Assembly (NCBI GenBank): GCA_963680875.1
Contig: OY804580.1
Span: 96,067,353-96,131,352 of the forward strand
DNA length: 64,000 nt
Source of the DNA: Bathymodiolus brooksi
Taxonomy: Eukaryota; Mollusca; Bivalvia; Mytilida; Modiolidae
Direction: 5' to 3'
Below are positions 47,501-59,485 of the stretch, piece by piece; position 1 is the first letter of the stretch, and each line of letters starts with the position of its first letter. Both the position numbers and the translations under genes were made by a program. The notes under the pieces were generated by a model. It was not told where the DNA came from, ran no database searches, and saw only the letters and a list, made by a program, of their open reading frames with translations.

Positions 47501-49730
47501 AAGCGGTTAACACATCTCATATCACTATAGAAAACAAGACATGTATCTGTCAATGGGCTAACATATCTGCTATCAGTATATAAAACAAGACACGTATTTA
47601 CTAAGCGGCTAACACATCTGATATCAGCATAGAAAACAATACAGGTATCTGTCAAGCAACTAACACATCTGATATCAGTATAGATAACAAAATACGTACA
47701 TGTCAAGCAGCTAACAAATCTGATGTCAGTATATAAAACAAGATACGTATCTGTCAAGCGGCTAACACATCTGATATCAGCATAGAAAACAAGACAGGTA
47801 TCTGTCAAGTGGCTAGCACATCTGATATCAGTATAGAAAATAAGATACGTATCTGTCAATCAGCTAACACATCTGATATCAGTATAGATAGCAAAATACG
47901 TATCTGTCAAGCAGGTAACACATCTGATATCAGTATAGAAAAAAAACCACATATCTACCAAGCGGCTAACACATCTGATATCAGTATAGAAAGCAAGATA
48001 CGTATCTGGCAAGCAGCTAACCGATCAGATATCAGTATATATAACAAGATACGTATCTGTCGAGCAGCTAACACATCTGATATCAGTATAGATAACAAAA
48101 TACGTACCTGTCAAGTGGCTAATACATCTGATATCAGCATAAAAAACAAGAGATGTATCTGTCAAGCAACTAGCACATCTGATATCAGTATAGATAACAA
48201 GACACGTATCTACCAAGCGGCTGCCACATCTGATATCAGCATAGAAAACAAGATACGTATCTACCAAGCTACTAACACATCTGATATCAGTATAGAAAAC
48301 AAGATACGTATCTGTCAAGCGTTAACACATCTCATATCACTATAGAAAACAAGACATGTATCTGTCAATGGGCTAACATATCTGCTATCAGTATATAAAA
48401 CAAGACACGTATTTACTAAGCGGCTAACACATCTGATATCAGCATAGAAAACAATACAGGTATCTGTCAAGCAACTAACACATCTGATATCAGTATAGAT
48501 AACAAAATACGTACATGTCAAGCAGCTAACAAATCTGATGTCAGTATATAAAACAAGATACGTATCTGTCAAGCGGCTAACACATCTGATATCAGCATAG
48601 AAAACAAGACAGGTATCTGTCAAGTGGCTAGCACATCTGATATCAGTATAGAAAATAAGATACGTATCTGTCAATCAGCTAACACATCTGATATCAGTAT
48701 AGATAGCAAAATACGTATCTGTCAAGCAGGTAACACATCTGATATCAGTATAGAAAAAAAAACACATATCTACCAAGCGGCTAACACATCTGATATCAGT
48801 ATAGAAAGCAAGATACGTATCTGGCAAGCAGCTAACTGATCAGATATCAGTATATATAACAAGATACGTATCTGTCGAGCAGCTAACACATCTGATATCA
48901 GTATAGATAACAAAATACGTACCTGTCAAGTGGCTAATACATCTGATATCAGCATAAAAAACAAGAGATGTATCTGTCAAGCAACTAGCACATCTGATAT
49001 CAGTATAGATAACAAGACACGTATCTACCAAGCGGCTGCCACATCTGATATCAGCATAGAAAACAAGATACGTATCTACCAAGCTACTAACACATCTGAT
49101 ATCAGTATAGAAAACAAGATACGTATCTGTCAAGCGGTTAACACATCTGATATCACTATAGAAAACAAGACATGTATCTGTCAATGGGCTAACATATCTG
49201 CTATCAGTATATAAAACAAGACACGTATTTACTAAGCGGCTAACACATCTGATATCAGCATAGAAAACAATACAGGTATCTGTCAAGCAACTAACACATC
49301 TGATATCAGTATAGATAACAAAATACGTACATTTCAAGCAGCTAACAAATCTGATGTCAGTATATAAAACAAGATACGTATCTGTCAAGCGGCTAACACA
49401 TCTGATATCAGCATAGAAAACAAGACAGGTATCTGTCAAGTGGCTAGCACATCTGATATCAGTATAGAAAATAAGATACGTATCTGTCAAGCAGCTAACA
49501 CATCTGATATCAGTATAGATAGCAAAATACGTACCTGTCAAACAGCTAACATCTGATGTCAGTATAGAAAACAAAACACATATCTATCAAGCGGCTAACA
49601 CATCTGGTATCAGCATAGAAAACAAGATACGTACCTGTCAAACAGCTAACATCTGATGTCAGTATAGAAAACAAAACACATATCTATCAAGCAGCTAACA
49701 CATCTGATATCAGCATAGAAAACAATCGAT
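44515..49730. repeat. 51-bp satellite, ~100 copies, with 16-mer higher-order repeat
   Basis: Tandem copies of 'aacacatctgatatcagtat' + 'agaaaacaagatacgtatct' + 'gtcaagcagct' (51 bp). Since 51 = 3 x 17, frames stay open on both strands: a 17-residue unit like NTSDISIENKIRICQAA on plus and DIRCVSCLTDTYLVFYT on minus. From about 47210 to 49520 a higher-order unit of 16 monomers repeats at 47211, 48027 and 48842 (periods 816 and 815; the missing base is at about 48318). Similar block similarities extend upstream (46440-46640 against 47585-47730). I see no promoter, splice context or codon bias, so I treat it as satellite, not coding. Confidence 0.95.
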
Positions 49731-49754
49731 GAATATTCAGCTATATCCTGTTTA

Positions 49755-50046
49755 GAACAAGGTACATATCAATGAGATGATGCTGATGTCCGTATTGTAC
49801 CAGACCATCAAGGTTATTTAGATATCTATTGCGCTAGTTCACTGAAACAACATTCTGCGGATAGACTTTGACACATCTTTCCGATTCCGATCGAACCATT
49901 CTTTGCTCTTATTCCTAATTGTTGTGTGCATAGCGGGGAATCATCAAATACCTTTTTGTTATAGTCTTTGGTTCGACCCAATCGGGATTCGAATCAACGA
50001 TTTACCATACTCGAGGTAATCACTCTAACCATTACACCACCGATGC
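49755..50046 (-). mobile_element. SINE family S2, tRNA-headed, minus strand
   Basis: On the minus strand it begins 'gcatcggtggtgtaatggtt' (box A-like), then 'gattcgaatcccgattgggt' (box B-like), and continues into a body shared with the copy at 61598-61962 ('actgaaacaac', 'gaNgatgatgctgatg'). The head resembles a tRNA in promoter boxes but does not fold as a complete functional tRNA gene; RNA polymerase III promoter use is inferred. Confidence 0.7.
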
Positions 50047-50383
50047 TTTCTTTTGATAGGCAAGTATGATGTTGTGCATGAATACCAATACAATAACATG
50101 TGAATGAACTTTTATAGAACGAATTGTCATTCCCTCTGTAATCTGTATTTGCACTATGTAGGAAATAATTAGTCACATTACCAGGAATACAAATGGCAAA
50201 TCGAATACTATAATCACTCACAGGCTGTGTTGTGAAATTTAAAGTTCTTAAATCATGTAATTATTATTAAAACGAAGGTTCTCCTCCCTCGGGCATAGGT
50301 TAGTCTACTTTAGCTATGTTGTTTAGACTTTAGTTTTCTTGCTCACAAACACAAATATAAATTAATTGGCTTTCAAATATATT
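50047..50383. other. Spacer before the 48-bp satellite
   Basis: No gene. 'ctccctcgggcataggttag' to 'ttgctcacaaacac' at 50285-50350 resembles 62893-62975 ('ctctctcgggcataggtgat', 'attgctcccaaaccc'), a dispersed-repeat scrap. Confidence 0.4.
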
Positions 50384-53300
50384 GACTCTGAGTGAACTTG
50401 ATGAAGGTTATTACAGAAGCACGTGGTGTGTGACTGAGCGAAGTTGATGAAGGTTATTGCAGAAACGCGTAGTGTTTGACTCTGAGCGAACTTGATGAAG
50501 GTTATTACAGAAACATTGACTCTGAGCGAACTTGATGAAGATTATTACAGAAACATTGACTCTGAGCGAACTTGATGAGGTTATTGTAAAAACATTGACT
50601 CTGAGCGAACGTGATGAAGGTTATTACAGAAATACGTGGTGTTTGACTCAGAGCGAACTTGATGAAGGTTATTACAGAAACACGTACGGTGGTGTTTGAC
50701 TCTGAGCGAACTTGATGAAGGTTATTGTAGAAACGCGTGGTGTGTGACTGAGCGAACTTGATGAAGGTTATTACAGAAACAAGTGGTGTGTCACTCTGAG
50801 CGAACTTGATGAAGGTTATTACAGAAACACGTGGTGTTTGACTCTGAGCGAACTTGATGAAGGTTATTACAGAAACACGTGGTGTTTGACTCTGAGCGAA
50901 CTTGATGAAGGTTATTGCAGAAACTTATTGACTCTGAGCGAACTTGATGAAGATTATTACAGAAACAGGTGGTATGTGACTCTGAGTGAACTTGATGAAG
51001 GTTATTACAGAAACACGTGGTGTGTGACTCTGAGTGAACTTGATGAAGGTTATTACAGAAACACGTGGTGTGTGACTGAGTGAACTTGATGAAGGTTATT
51101 ACAGAAACACGTGGTGTTTGACTCTGAGTGAACTTGATGAAGGTTATTACAGAAACACGTGGTGTGTGACTCTGAGCGAACTTGATGAAGGTTATTACAG
51201 AAACATGTGGTGTGTGACTCTGAGTGAACTTGATGAAGGTTACTACAGAAACACGTGGTGTTTGACTCTGAGCGAACTTGATGAAGATTATTACAGAAAC
51301 ACGTGGTATGTGACTCTGAGCGAACTTGATGAATGTTATTACAGAAACACGCAGTGTGTGACTCTGAGTGAACTTGATGAATGTTATTACAGAAACGCGT
51401 GGTGTGTGACTCTGAGTGAACTTGATGAAGGTTATTGCAGAAACTTATTGAATCTGAGCGAACTTGATGAAGATTATTACAGAAACAGGTGATATGTGAC
51501 TCTGAGTGAACTTGATGAAGGTTATTACAGAAACACGTGGTGTGTGAATCTGAGTGAACTTGATGAAGGTTATTACAGAAACACGTGGTGTGTGACTGAG
51601 TGAACTTGATGAAGGTTATTACAGAAACACGTGGTGTTTGACTCTGAGCGAACTTGATGAAGGTTATTGCAGAAACTTATTCACTCTGAGCGAACTTGAT
51701 GAAGATTATTACAGAAACAGGTGGTATGTGACTCTGAGTGAACTTGATGAAGGTTATTACAGAAACACGTGGTGTGTGACTCTGAGTGAACATGATGAAG
51801 GTTATTACAGAAACACGTGGTGTGTGACTGAGTGAACTTGATGAAGGTTATTACAGAAACACGTGGTGTTTGACTCTGAGTAAACTTGATGAAGGTTATT
51901 ACAGAAACACGTGGTGTGTGATTCTGAGCGAACTTGATGAAGGTTATTACAGAAACACGTGGTGTGTGACTCTGAGTGAACTTGATGAAGGTTACTACAG
52001 AAACACGTGGTGTTTGACTCTGAGCGAACTTGATAAAGATTATTACAGAAACACGTGGTATGTGACTCTGAGCGAACTTGATGAATGTTATTACAGAAAC
52101 ACGCAGTGTGTGACTCTGAGTGAACTTGATGAATGTTTTTACAGAAACGCGTGGTGTGTGACTCTGAGTGAACTTGATGAAGGTTATTGCAGAAACTTAT
52201 TGACTCTGAGCGAACTTGATGAAGATTATTACAGAAACACGTGATATGTGACTCTGGGTGAACTTGATGAAGGTTATTACAGAAACACGTGGTGTGTGAC
52301 TCTGAGTGAACTTGATGAAGGTTATTACAGAAACACGTGGTGTGTGACTGAGTGAACTTGATGAAGGTTATTACAGAAACACGTGGTGTTTGACTCTGAG
52401 CGAACTTGATGAAGGTTATTGCAGAAACTTATTGACTCTGAGCGAACTTGATGAAGATTATTACAAAAACAGGTGGTATGTGACTCTGAGTGAACTTGAT
52501 GAAGGATATTACAGAAACACGTGGTGTGTGACTCTGAGTGAACTTGATGAAGGTTATTACAGAAACACGTGGTGTGTGACTGAGTGAACTTGATGAAGGT
52601 TATTACAGAAACACGTGGTGTTTGACTCTGAGTGAACTTGATGAAGGTTATTACAGAAACACGTGGTGTGTGACTCTGAGCGAACTTGATGAAGGTTATT
52701 ACAGAAACACGTGGTGTGTGACTCTGAGTGAACTTGATGAAGGTTACTACAGAAACACGTGGTGTTTGACTCTGAGCGAACTTGATGAAGATTATTACAG
52801 AAACACGTGGTATGTGACTCTGAGTGAACTTGATGAATGTTATTACAGAAACACGCGGTGTGTGATTCTGAGTGAACTTGATGAATGTTATTACAGAAAC
52901 GCGTGGTGTGTGACTCTGAGTGAACTTTATGAAGGTTATTGCAGAAACATGTGGTGTGTGACTCTGAGCGAACTTGATGAAGGTTATTACAGAAACACGT
53001 GGTGTGTGACTCTGAGTGAACTTGATGAAGGTTATTACAGAAACACGTGGTGTGTGACTGAGTGAACTTGATGAAGGTTATTACAGAAACACGTGGTGTT
53101 TGACTCTGAGTGAACTTGATGAAGGTTATTACAGAAACACGTGGTGTGTGACTCTGAGCGAACTTGATGAAGGTTATTACAGAAACACGTGGTGTGTGAC
53201 TCTGAGTGAACTTGATGAAGGTTACTACAGAAACACGTGGTGTTTGACTCTGAGCGAACTTGATGAAGATTATTACAGAAACACGTGGTATGTGACTCTG

Positions 53301-53817
53301 AGTGAACTTGATGAATGTTATTACAGAAACACGCGGTGTGTGATTCTGAGTGAACTTGATGAATGTTATTACAGAAACGCGTGGTGTGTGACTCTGAGTG
53401 AACTTTATGAAGGTTATTACAGAAACATGTGGTGTGTGACTCTGAGCGAACTTGATGAAGGTTATTACAGAAACACGTGGTGTGTGACTCTGAGTGAATT
53501 TAATGAAGGTTATTACAGAAACACGTGGTGTGTGACTCTGAGTGAACTTGATGAATGTTATTACAGAAACACGTGGTGTGTGACTGAGTGAACTTGATGA
53601 ATGTTATTACAGAAACACGTGGTATGTGACTCTGAGCGAACTTGATAAATGTTATTACAGAAACACGTGGTGTGTGACTCTGAGCGAACTTGATGAAGGT
53701 TATTACAGAAACACGTGGTGTGTGACTGAGCGAACGTGATGAATGCTATTACAGAAACACGTGGTGTGTGACTCTGAGTGAACTTGATGAAGGTTATTAC
53801 AGAAACACGTGGTGTGC
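50384..53817. repeat. 48-bp satellite with 752-bp higher-order repeat
   Basis: About 70 copies of 'gactctgagcgaacttgatg' + 'aaggttattacagaaacacg' + 'tggtgtgt' (48 bp = 16 codons; plus-strand unit TLSELDEGYYRNTWCV). Variants with a 2-bp deletion ('gtgactgagtgaac') or a short unit ('gcagaaacttattgactctg') shift the frame and end the open frames. The variant order repeats every 752 bp (51118, 51870 and 52622; also 50886, 51638 and 52390), and a 478-bp block repeats at 52622/53100. The right end runs into 'gtgcactaaattaaacatct'. Confidence 0.95.
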
Positions 53818-54098
53818 ACTAAATTAAACATCTACGTTTTGATTAGTTGTTGGTCAGGAATCTATGCAGTATCAAATTTGATTTTCCATATTTTCATTTT
53901 TTTTTAAATAATTTTCCACTCCTTATCTTTACTTTTGTCAAGGGTATTAAGTATTCCTGATTTTCCGTGATCTTCCATCTGTCTGAATTGTCCGTTGCAT
54001 TGGCTAAAAGATCTGTTTTCAGCAGACAAACCGACCATACTTGGTAATTCTAGATATCTTTAATCAGGTTTTTAGATTACTTTGCTTTCCAATCTTTT
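53818..54098. other. Spacer between related 48-bp and 36-bp arrays
   Basis: Non-coding. Its first 30 bases ('gcactaaattaaacatctac') recur at 54808 and, inverted, at 54866-54895. Confidence 0.5.
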
Positions 54099-54757
54099 GA
54101 TTCTGAGCGTACCTGCATGTGAAAGCTATTTACGGATTCTCGGCGTACCTGCAGGTTAAAGTTATTTACGGATTCTGAGCGTACCTGCAGGTGAATGTTA
54201 TTTACGGATTTTCGGCGTACATGCAGGTGAATGTTATTTACGGATTCTTGGCGTACATGCAGGGTAAAGTTATTTACGGATTCTGAGCGTACCTGCAGGT
54301 GAATGTTATTTACGGATTCTCGGCGTACCTGCAGGTGAATGTTATTTACGGATTCTGAGCGTACCTGCAGGTTAAAGTTATTTACGGATTCTGAGCGTAC
54401 CTGCAGGTGAATGTTATTTACGGATTCTCGGCGTACCTGCAGGTGAATGTTATTTACGGATTCTCGGCGTACTTGCAGGTTAAAGCTATTTATGGATTCT
54501 GAGCGTATCTGCAGGTGAATGTTATTTACGCATTCTTAGCGTACCTGCAGGTTAAAGTTATTTACGGATTCTGAGCGTACCTGCAGGTGAATGTTATTTA
54601 CGGATTCTCGGCGTACCTGCAGGTGAATGTTTTACGGATTCTCGGCGTACCTGCAGGTTAAAGTTATTTACGGATTCTGAGCGTACCTGCAGGTGAATGT
54701 TATTTACGGATTCTGAGCCTACCTTCTAGTCAGGTGAAAGATATTTACGGATTCTGA
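54099..54757. repeat. 36-bp satellite related to the 48-bp satellite
   Basis: About 18 copies of 'gattctgagcgtacctgcag' + 'gtgaatgttatttacg' (36 bp). The unit shares 'ga[ct]tctgagcg[at]ac[ct]tg' and 'ttattNac' with the 48-bp unit, so one array probably derives from the other. Most units hold 'cctgcagg'. Confidence 0.95.
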
Positions 54758-54784
54758 TTACTCCTTTGGTATCTTCAAATTCTT

Positions 54785-54915
54785 CTTATTCCAGAAACGT
54801 ACCGTGCGCACTAAATTAGATATCTACGTTTACATTCCAGCACACCATCATGAATAGAACGTGTAATGAAAACGTAGATATCAAATTTAGTGCACACGAC
54901 ACGTATCTGGAATAA
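54785..54915. repeat. Inverted repeat flanking the satellite unit end
   Basis: 'ttattccagaaacgtaccgt' + 'gcgcactaaattagatatct' + 'acgttt' at 54787-54832 pairs with 54868-54913 around a loop of about 35 bp. The same sequence follows the last 48-bp monomer at 53795-53840. It looks like the terminal inverted repeat or fixed end of an element that carries the arrays. Confidence 0.75.
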
Positions 54916-55295
54916 CCTTTATCTGTGACTTTCCTAGAAACCTTCTATTAACACTAGCATTTCCATAAAAGAGAGATGTCATGATGTCGTACGGAAGGTG
55001 TTTATCACGAGATCTATCTTTGTTCTGATTGGTTGAAATAACAACAAAGGTATCATATCAAACATTAATTAAAGAGTATAGATTTACTGTGATATTTACC
55101 AGAAAACTAAAAATAAATGTTTGGGGAAATTTTAAGAAGAAAAAACATTATTAAAGGTTAAATTTGATCCTTGAAAAAAACAGTCCAGTTTAATTATGCC
55201 GACTAGAGAAAGAAGATAGTTTTCAATAATTCTAGATCGATATTGGCTGTTAAGAAATTTGAAAAAGAAAAAAACCCATCACACATGCGTACAAA
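54916..55295. other. Non-coding region, nothing recognised
   Basis: No supported gene, RNA or repeat. Confidence 0.35.
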
Positions 55296-55395
55296 CAATA
55301 CAATACAAAGTTTTATTTTAAGTCAGGCAAATATATGACAATAAACATAAGCTCTAATGAACTTTTAACCGTAATTTTCAAAACACAAATGGACC
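55296..55395 (-). mobile_element. LINE A-family 3' end, minus strand
   Basis: The minus strand reads 'gttcattagagcttatgttt', 'ctgacttaaaataaaacttt' and 'gtattgtattg'. It matches the LINE A tail at 3426-3500 ('actcattagagcttgtgttg', 'gactttaaataaagctt', (ATTGT)n). No coding part remains. Confidence 0.6.
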
Positions 55396-56050
55396 TTGAA
55401 AAAACCAGGCATGTTTAATTATGCGTAGAAGAGAAAAAAACGATCATTCTTGATTGACATCGGCTGTTAAGAAATGACAATGATTTAATATGATATTTTG
55501 TTTTTCAATTATGCAACAACCTGGTCATTATCTAGAATTTGATATTAACTCGACGTTACTATGGATTTATATACTAACAGTTAAATAATCATTTATAAAA
55601 AGAACATTTCCACAGCGTTCATAAATTGTTCAAAACATTTGTTTGTCTAAAGAGTAATTGTCTTTAACCAACAGAGTCTACCTTCCTAGCTAGTAGTCAG
55701 TTAACTACGAACATTCATTGACTCTGCTGTTGTACTCTCCATGTTTATGTTGTCATTCATTTTTGTGATAGTATATGATCTTTTTGAGTGGAAGCGAATC
55801 TGTGCAGTTTTGTTATCATTTGTTTATTTATGTCTTGTCGTTAGAGATTCACTTATCAAGAGGGGGAGAGTAGGAATCATATTGACAGGTTTGACCTGCC
55901 ACCTTGTTGTGCCTGTCCCAATCCAGGACTTGAATTTGCTTTTCAACGACTTATGTCTTAAATTGCTTTGTGTTCAGTGAGTCAAGTTAATATGAGAGGT
56001 GACTGTTTAAACTTTCTTTTCATACATTATTATTATGTATGAGAAGTATT
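55396..56050. other. Non-coding region with dispersed-repeat fragment
   Basis: No gene. The 79-aa frame at 55741-55980 covers a segment with 'gtgcctgtcccaatccagga', which looks like a bivalve dispersed repeat rather than a protein gene. Confidence 0.4.
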
Positions 56051-56154
56051 GAAAAGGTTTGAAGATACCAAAGCGTTAAATCAGAAGTTATAAATTCGAG
56101 AAGTACTTACTATATAATGACCAAAAGAAAAAGCGACAAGAAGACATACAATAG
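56051..56154 (-). mobile_element. Edge of dispersed repeat R3 adjoining the 56/70-bp satellite
   Basis: 'aaggtttgaagataccaaag' to 'aagaagacatacaatagtct' is the reverse complement of the type seen in forward orientation at 60030-60300. It runs without a break into the first satellite unit, so the satellite grew from inside this repeat. Confidence 0.65.
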
Positions 56155-59145
56155 TCTACAAACAACTACAAAGGAGACTAAAGATTAAACAACATTGGCG
56201 CCAAAACTGGTTTGATCTTCCGTGTCCAAAAACAACTACAAAGGATAACATTGACACCAAAACCGGTTTGATCTTCGTGTCTACAAACAACTACAAAGGA
56301 GACTAAAGATTAAATAACATTGACACCAAAACCGGTTTGATCTTCCGTGTCTACAAACAACTACAAAGGATAACATTGACACCAAAACTGGTTTGATCTC
56401 CCGTGTCTACAAACAACTACAAAGGATAACATTGACACCAAAACTGGTTTGATCTTCCGTGTCCACAAACAACTACAAAGGATAACATTGACACCAAAAC
56501 CGGTTTGATCTTCCGTGTCTACAAACAACTACAAAGGAGACTAAAGATTAAATAACATTGACACCAAAACTGGTTTGATCTTCGTGTCTACAAACAACTA
56601 CAAAGGATAACATTGACACCAAAACTGGTTTGATCTCCCGTGTCTACAAACAACTACAAAGGATAACATTGACACCAAAACTGGTTTGATCTTCCGTGTC
56701 CACAAACAACTACAAAGGATAACATTGACACCAAAACCGGTTTGATCTTCCGTGTCCACAAACAACTACAAAGGAGACTAAAGATTAAATAACATTGACA
56801 CCAAAACTGGTTTGATCTTCCGTGTCCACAAACATCTACAAAGGATAACATTGACACCAAAACCGGTTTGATCTCCCGTGTCCACAAACAACTACAAAGG
56901 ATAACATTGACACCAAAACTGGTTTGATCTTCCGTGTCCACAAACAACTACAAAGGATAACATTGACACCAAAACCGGTTTGATCTTCCGTGTCCACAAA
57001 CAACTACAAAGGGGACTAAAGATTAAATAACATTGACACCAAAACTGGTTTGATCTTCCGTGTCCACAAACAACTACAAAGGATAACATTGACACCAAAA
57101 CCGGTTTGATCTTCCGTGTCCACAAACAACTACAAAGGAGACTAAAGATTAAATAACATTGACACAAAAACTGGTTTGATCTTCCGTGTCCACAAACAAC
57201 TACAAAGGATAACATTGACACCAAAATTGGTTTGATCCTCCGTGTCCACAAACAACTACAAAGGAGACTAAAGATTAAATAACATTGACACCAAAACTGG
57301 TTTGATCTTCCGTGTCCACAAACAACTACAAAGGATAACATTGACACCAAAACTGGTTTGATCTTCCGTGTCTACAAACAACTACAAAGGAGACTAAAGA
57401 TTAAATAACATTGACACCAAAACTGGTTTGATCTTCCGTGTCCACAAACAACTACAAAGGGGACTAAAGATTAAATAACATTGACACCAAAACTGGTTTG
57501 ATCTTCCGTGTCCACAAACAACTACAAAGGATAACATTGACACCAAAACCGGTTTGATCTTCCGTGTCTACAAACAACTACAAAGGAGACTAAAGATTAA
57601 ATAACATTGACACCAAAACCGGTTTGATCTTCCGTGTCTACAAACAACTACAAAGGATAACATTGACACCAAAACTGGTTTGATCTCCCGTGTCTACAAA
57701 CAACTACAAAGGATAACATTGACACCAAAACTGGTTTGATCTTCCGTGTCCACAAACAACTACAAAGGATAACATTGACACCAAAACCGGTTTGATCTTC
57801 CGTGTCTACAAACAACTACAAAGGAGACTAAAGATTAAATAACATTGACACCAAAACTGGTTTGATCTTCGTGTCTACAAACAACTACAAAGGATAACAT
57901 TGACACCAAAACTGGTTTGATCTCCCGTGTCTACAAACAACTACAAAGGATAACATTGACACCAAAACTGGTTTGATCTTCCGTGTCCACAAACAACTAC
58001 AAAGGATAACATTGACACCAAAACCGGTTTGATCTTCCGTGTCCACAAACAACTACAAAGGAGACTAAAGATTAAATAACATTGACACCAAAACTGGTTT
58101 GATCTTCCGTGTCCACAAACATCTACAAAGGATAACATTGACACCAAAACCGGTTTGATCTCCCGTGTCCACAAACAACTACAAAGGATAACATTGACAC
58201 CAAAACTGGTTTGATCTTCCGTGTCCACAAACAACTACAAAGGATAACATTGACACCAAAACCGGTTTGATCTTCCGTGTCCACAAACAACTACAAAGGG
58301 GACTAAAGATTAAATAACATTGACACCAAAACTGGTTTGATCTTCCGTGTCCACAAACAACTACAAAGGATAACATTGACACCAAAACCGGTTTGATCTT
58401 CCGTGTCCACAAACAACTACAAAGGAGACTAAAGATTAAATAACATTGACACCAAAACTGGTTTGATCTTCCGTGTCCACAAACAACTACAAAGGATAAC
58501 ATTGACACCAAAATTGGTTTGATCCTCCGTGTCCACAAACAACTACAAAGGAGACTAAAGATTAAATAACATTGACACCAAAACTGGTTTGATCTTCCGT
58601 GTCCACAAACAACTACAAAGGATAACATTGACACCAAAACTGGTTTGATCTTCCGTGTCTACAAACAACTACAAAGGAGACTAAAGATTAAATAACATTG
58701 ACACCAAAACTGGTTTGATCTTCCGTGTCCACAAACAACTACAAAGGATAACATTGACACCAAAACCGGTTTGATCTTCGTGTCCACAAACAACTACAAA
58801 GGAGACTAAAGATTAAATAACATTGACACCAAAACTGGTTTGATCTTCCGTGTCCACAAACAACTACAAAGGATAACATTGACACCAAAACTGGTTTGAT
58901 CTTCCGTGTCCACAAACAACTACAAAGGAGACTAAAGATTAAATAACATTGACACCAAAACTGGTTTGATCTTCCGTGTCCACAAACAATTACAAAGGAT
59001 AACATTGACACCAAAACTGGTTTGATCTCCCGTGTCCACAAACAACTACAAAGGATAACATTGACACCAAAACTGGTTTGATCTCCCGTGTCCACAAACA
59101 ACTACAAAGGATAACATTGGCACCAAAACCGGTTTGATCTCCCGG
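56155..59145. repeat. 56/70-bp satellite with 1287-bp segmental duplication
   Basis: Nearly 50 copies of two unit lengths: 70 bp ('tctacaaacaactacaaagg' + 'agactaaagattaaataaca' + 'ttgacaccaaaactggtttg' + 'atcttccgtg') and 56 bp, lacking 'agactaaagattaa' by an internal 14-bp deletion. A block starting near 56250 repeats almost exactly 1287 bp downstream (for example 56654 and 57941, 56892 and 58179). Minus-strand frames (units with FVVVCGHGRSNQFWCQCY) are by-products of the repeat. Confidence 0.95.
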
Positions 59146-59485
59146 ATCGGCCCGAGATTTTTATCACAACACAGATTCACTTCTTTTTAAGATCTAAGCC
59201 GATTTTTGTTTTATCTTGGAAATGACTTAGTGGAAGGTGAATGTTTCCGTTCTTATATTCTTCAATACATGGCTCTTGGTGCCAATATATGCTCCTTGGT
59301 TTTTTTTTGTAATTGAAAGAATATTATATCTTTTCTGTTAAGAAATATTTCCTAATGTAATCAATAAATCTATTTTCCAAAATTCCGAAAGTATTATGTA
59401 AATAGCAAAGTTCGGTTGAAACGTCACATAATTGGTATGAATATTCATGCTTGGGTCACGTGACCCATACCCATACAAACAAAGC
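59146..59485. promoter_or_regulatory. Upstream region of the SAP-domain exon
   Basis: Non-coding. A palindromic 'gggtcacgtgaccc' (59454-59467, with a CACGTG E-box) lies about 20 bp before the ATG. No TATA box is evident. A promoter role is inferred from position only. Confidence 0.35.

Noticed and set aside
44725..49574. Long open frames on both strands through the 51-bp array
   Set aside because: They result from a period of 51 bp (17 codons) with few stops in the unit; both strands are equally open and no gene signals are present.
49960..50046. tRNA gene on the minus strand
   Set aside because: Box A- and B-like sequences are present, but the rest does not form a cloverleaf and it is continuous with a SINE body shared with 61598-61962.
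50838..53591. Plus-strand frames with 16-residue repeats (TLSELDEGYYRNTWCV)
   Set aside because: Frames end wherever a 2-bp-deleted monomer occurs and restart by chance; no splice sites or upstream gene structure. Treated as satellite.
56654..59101. Cys-rich minus-strand frames in the 56/70-bp array
   Set aside because: By-product of tandem repeats derived from a non-coding dispersed repeat.
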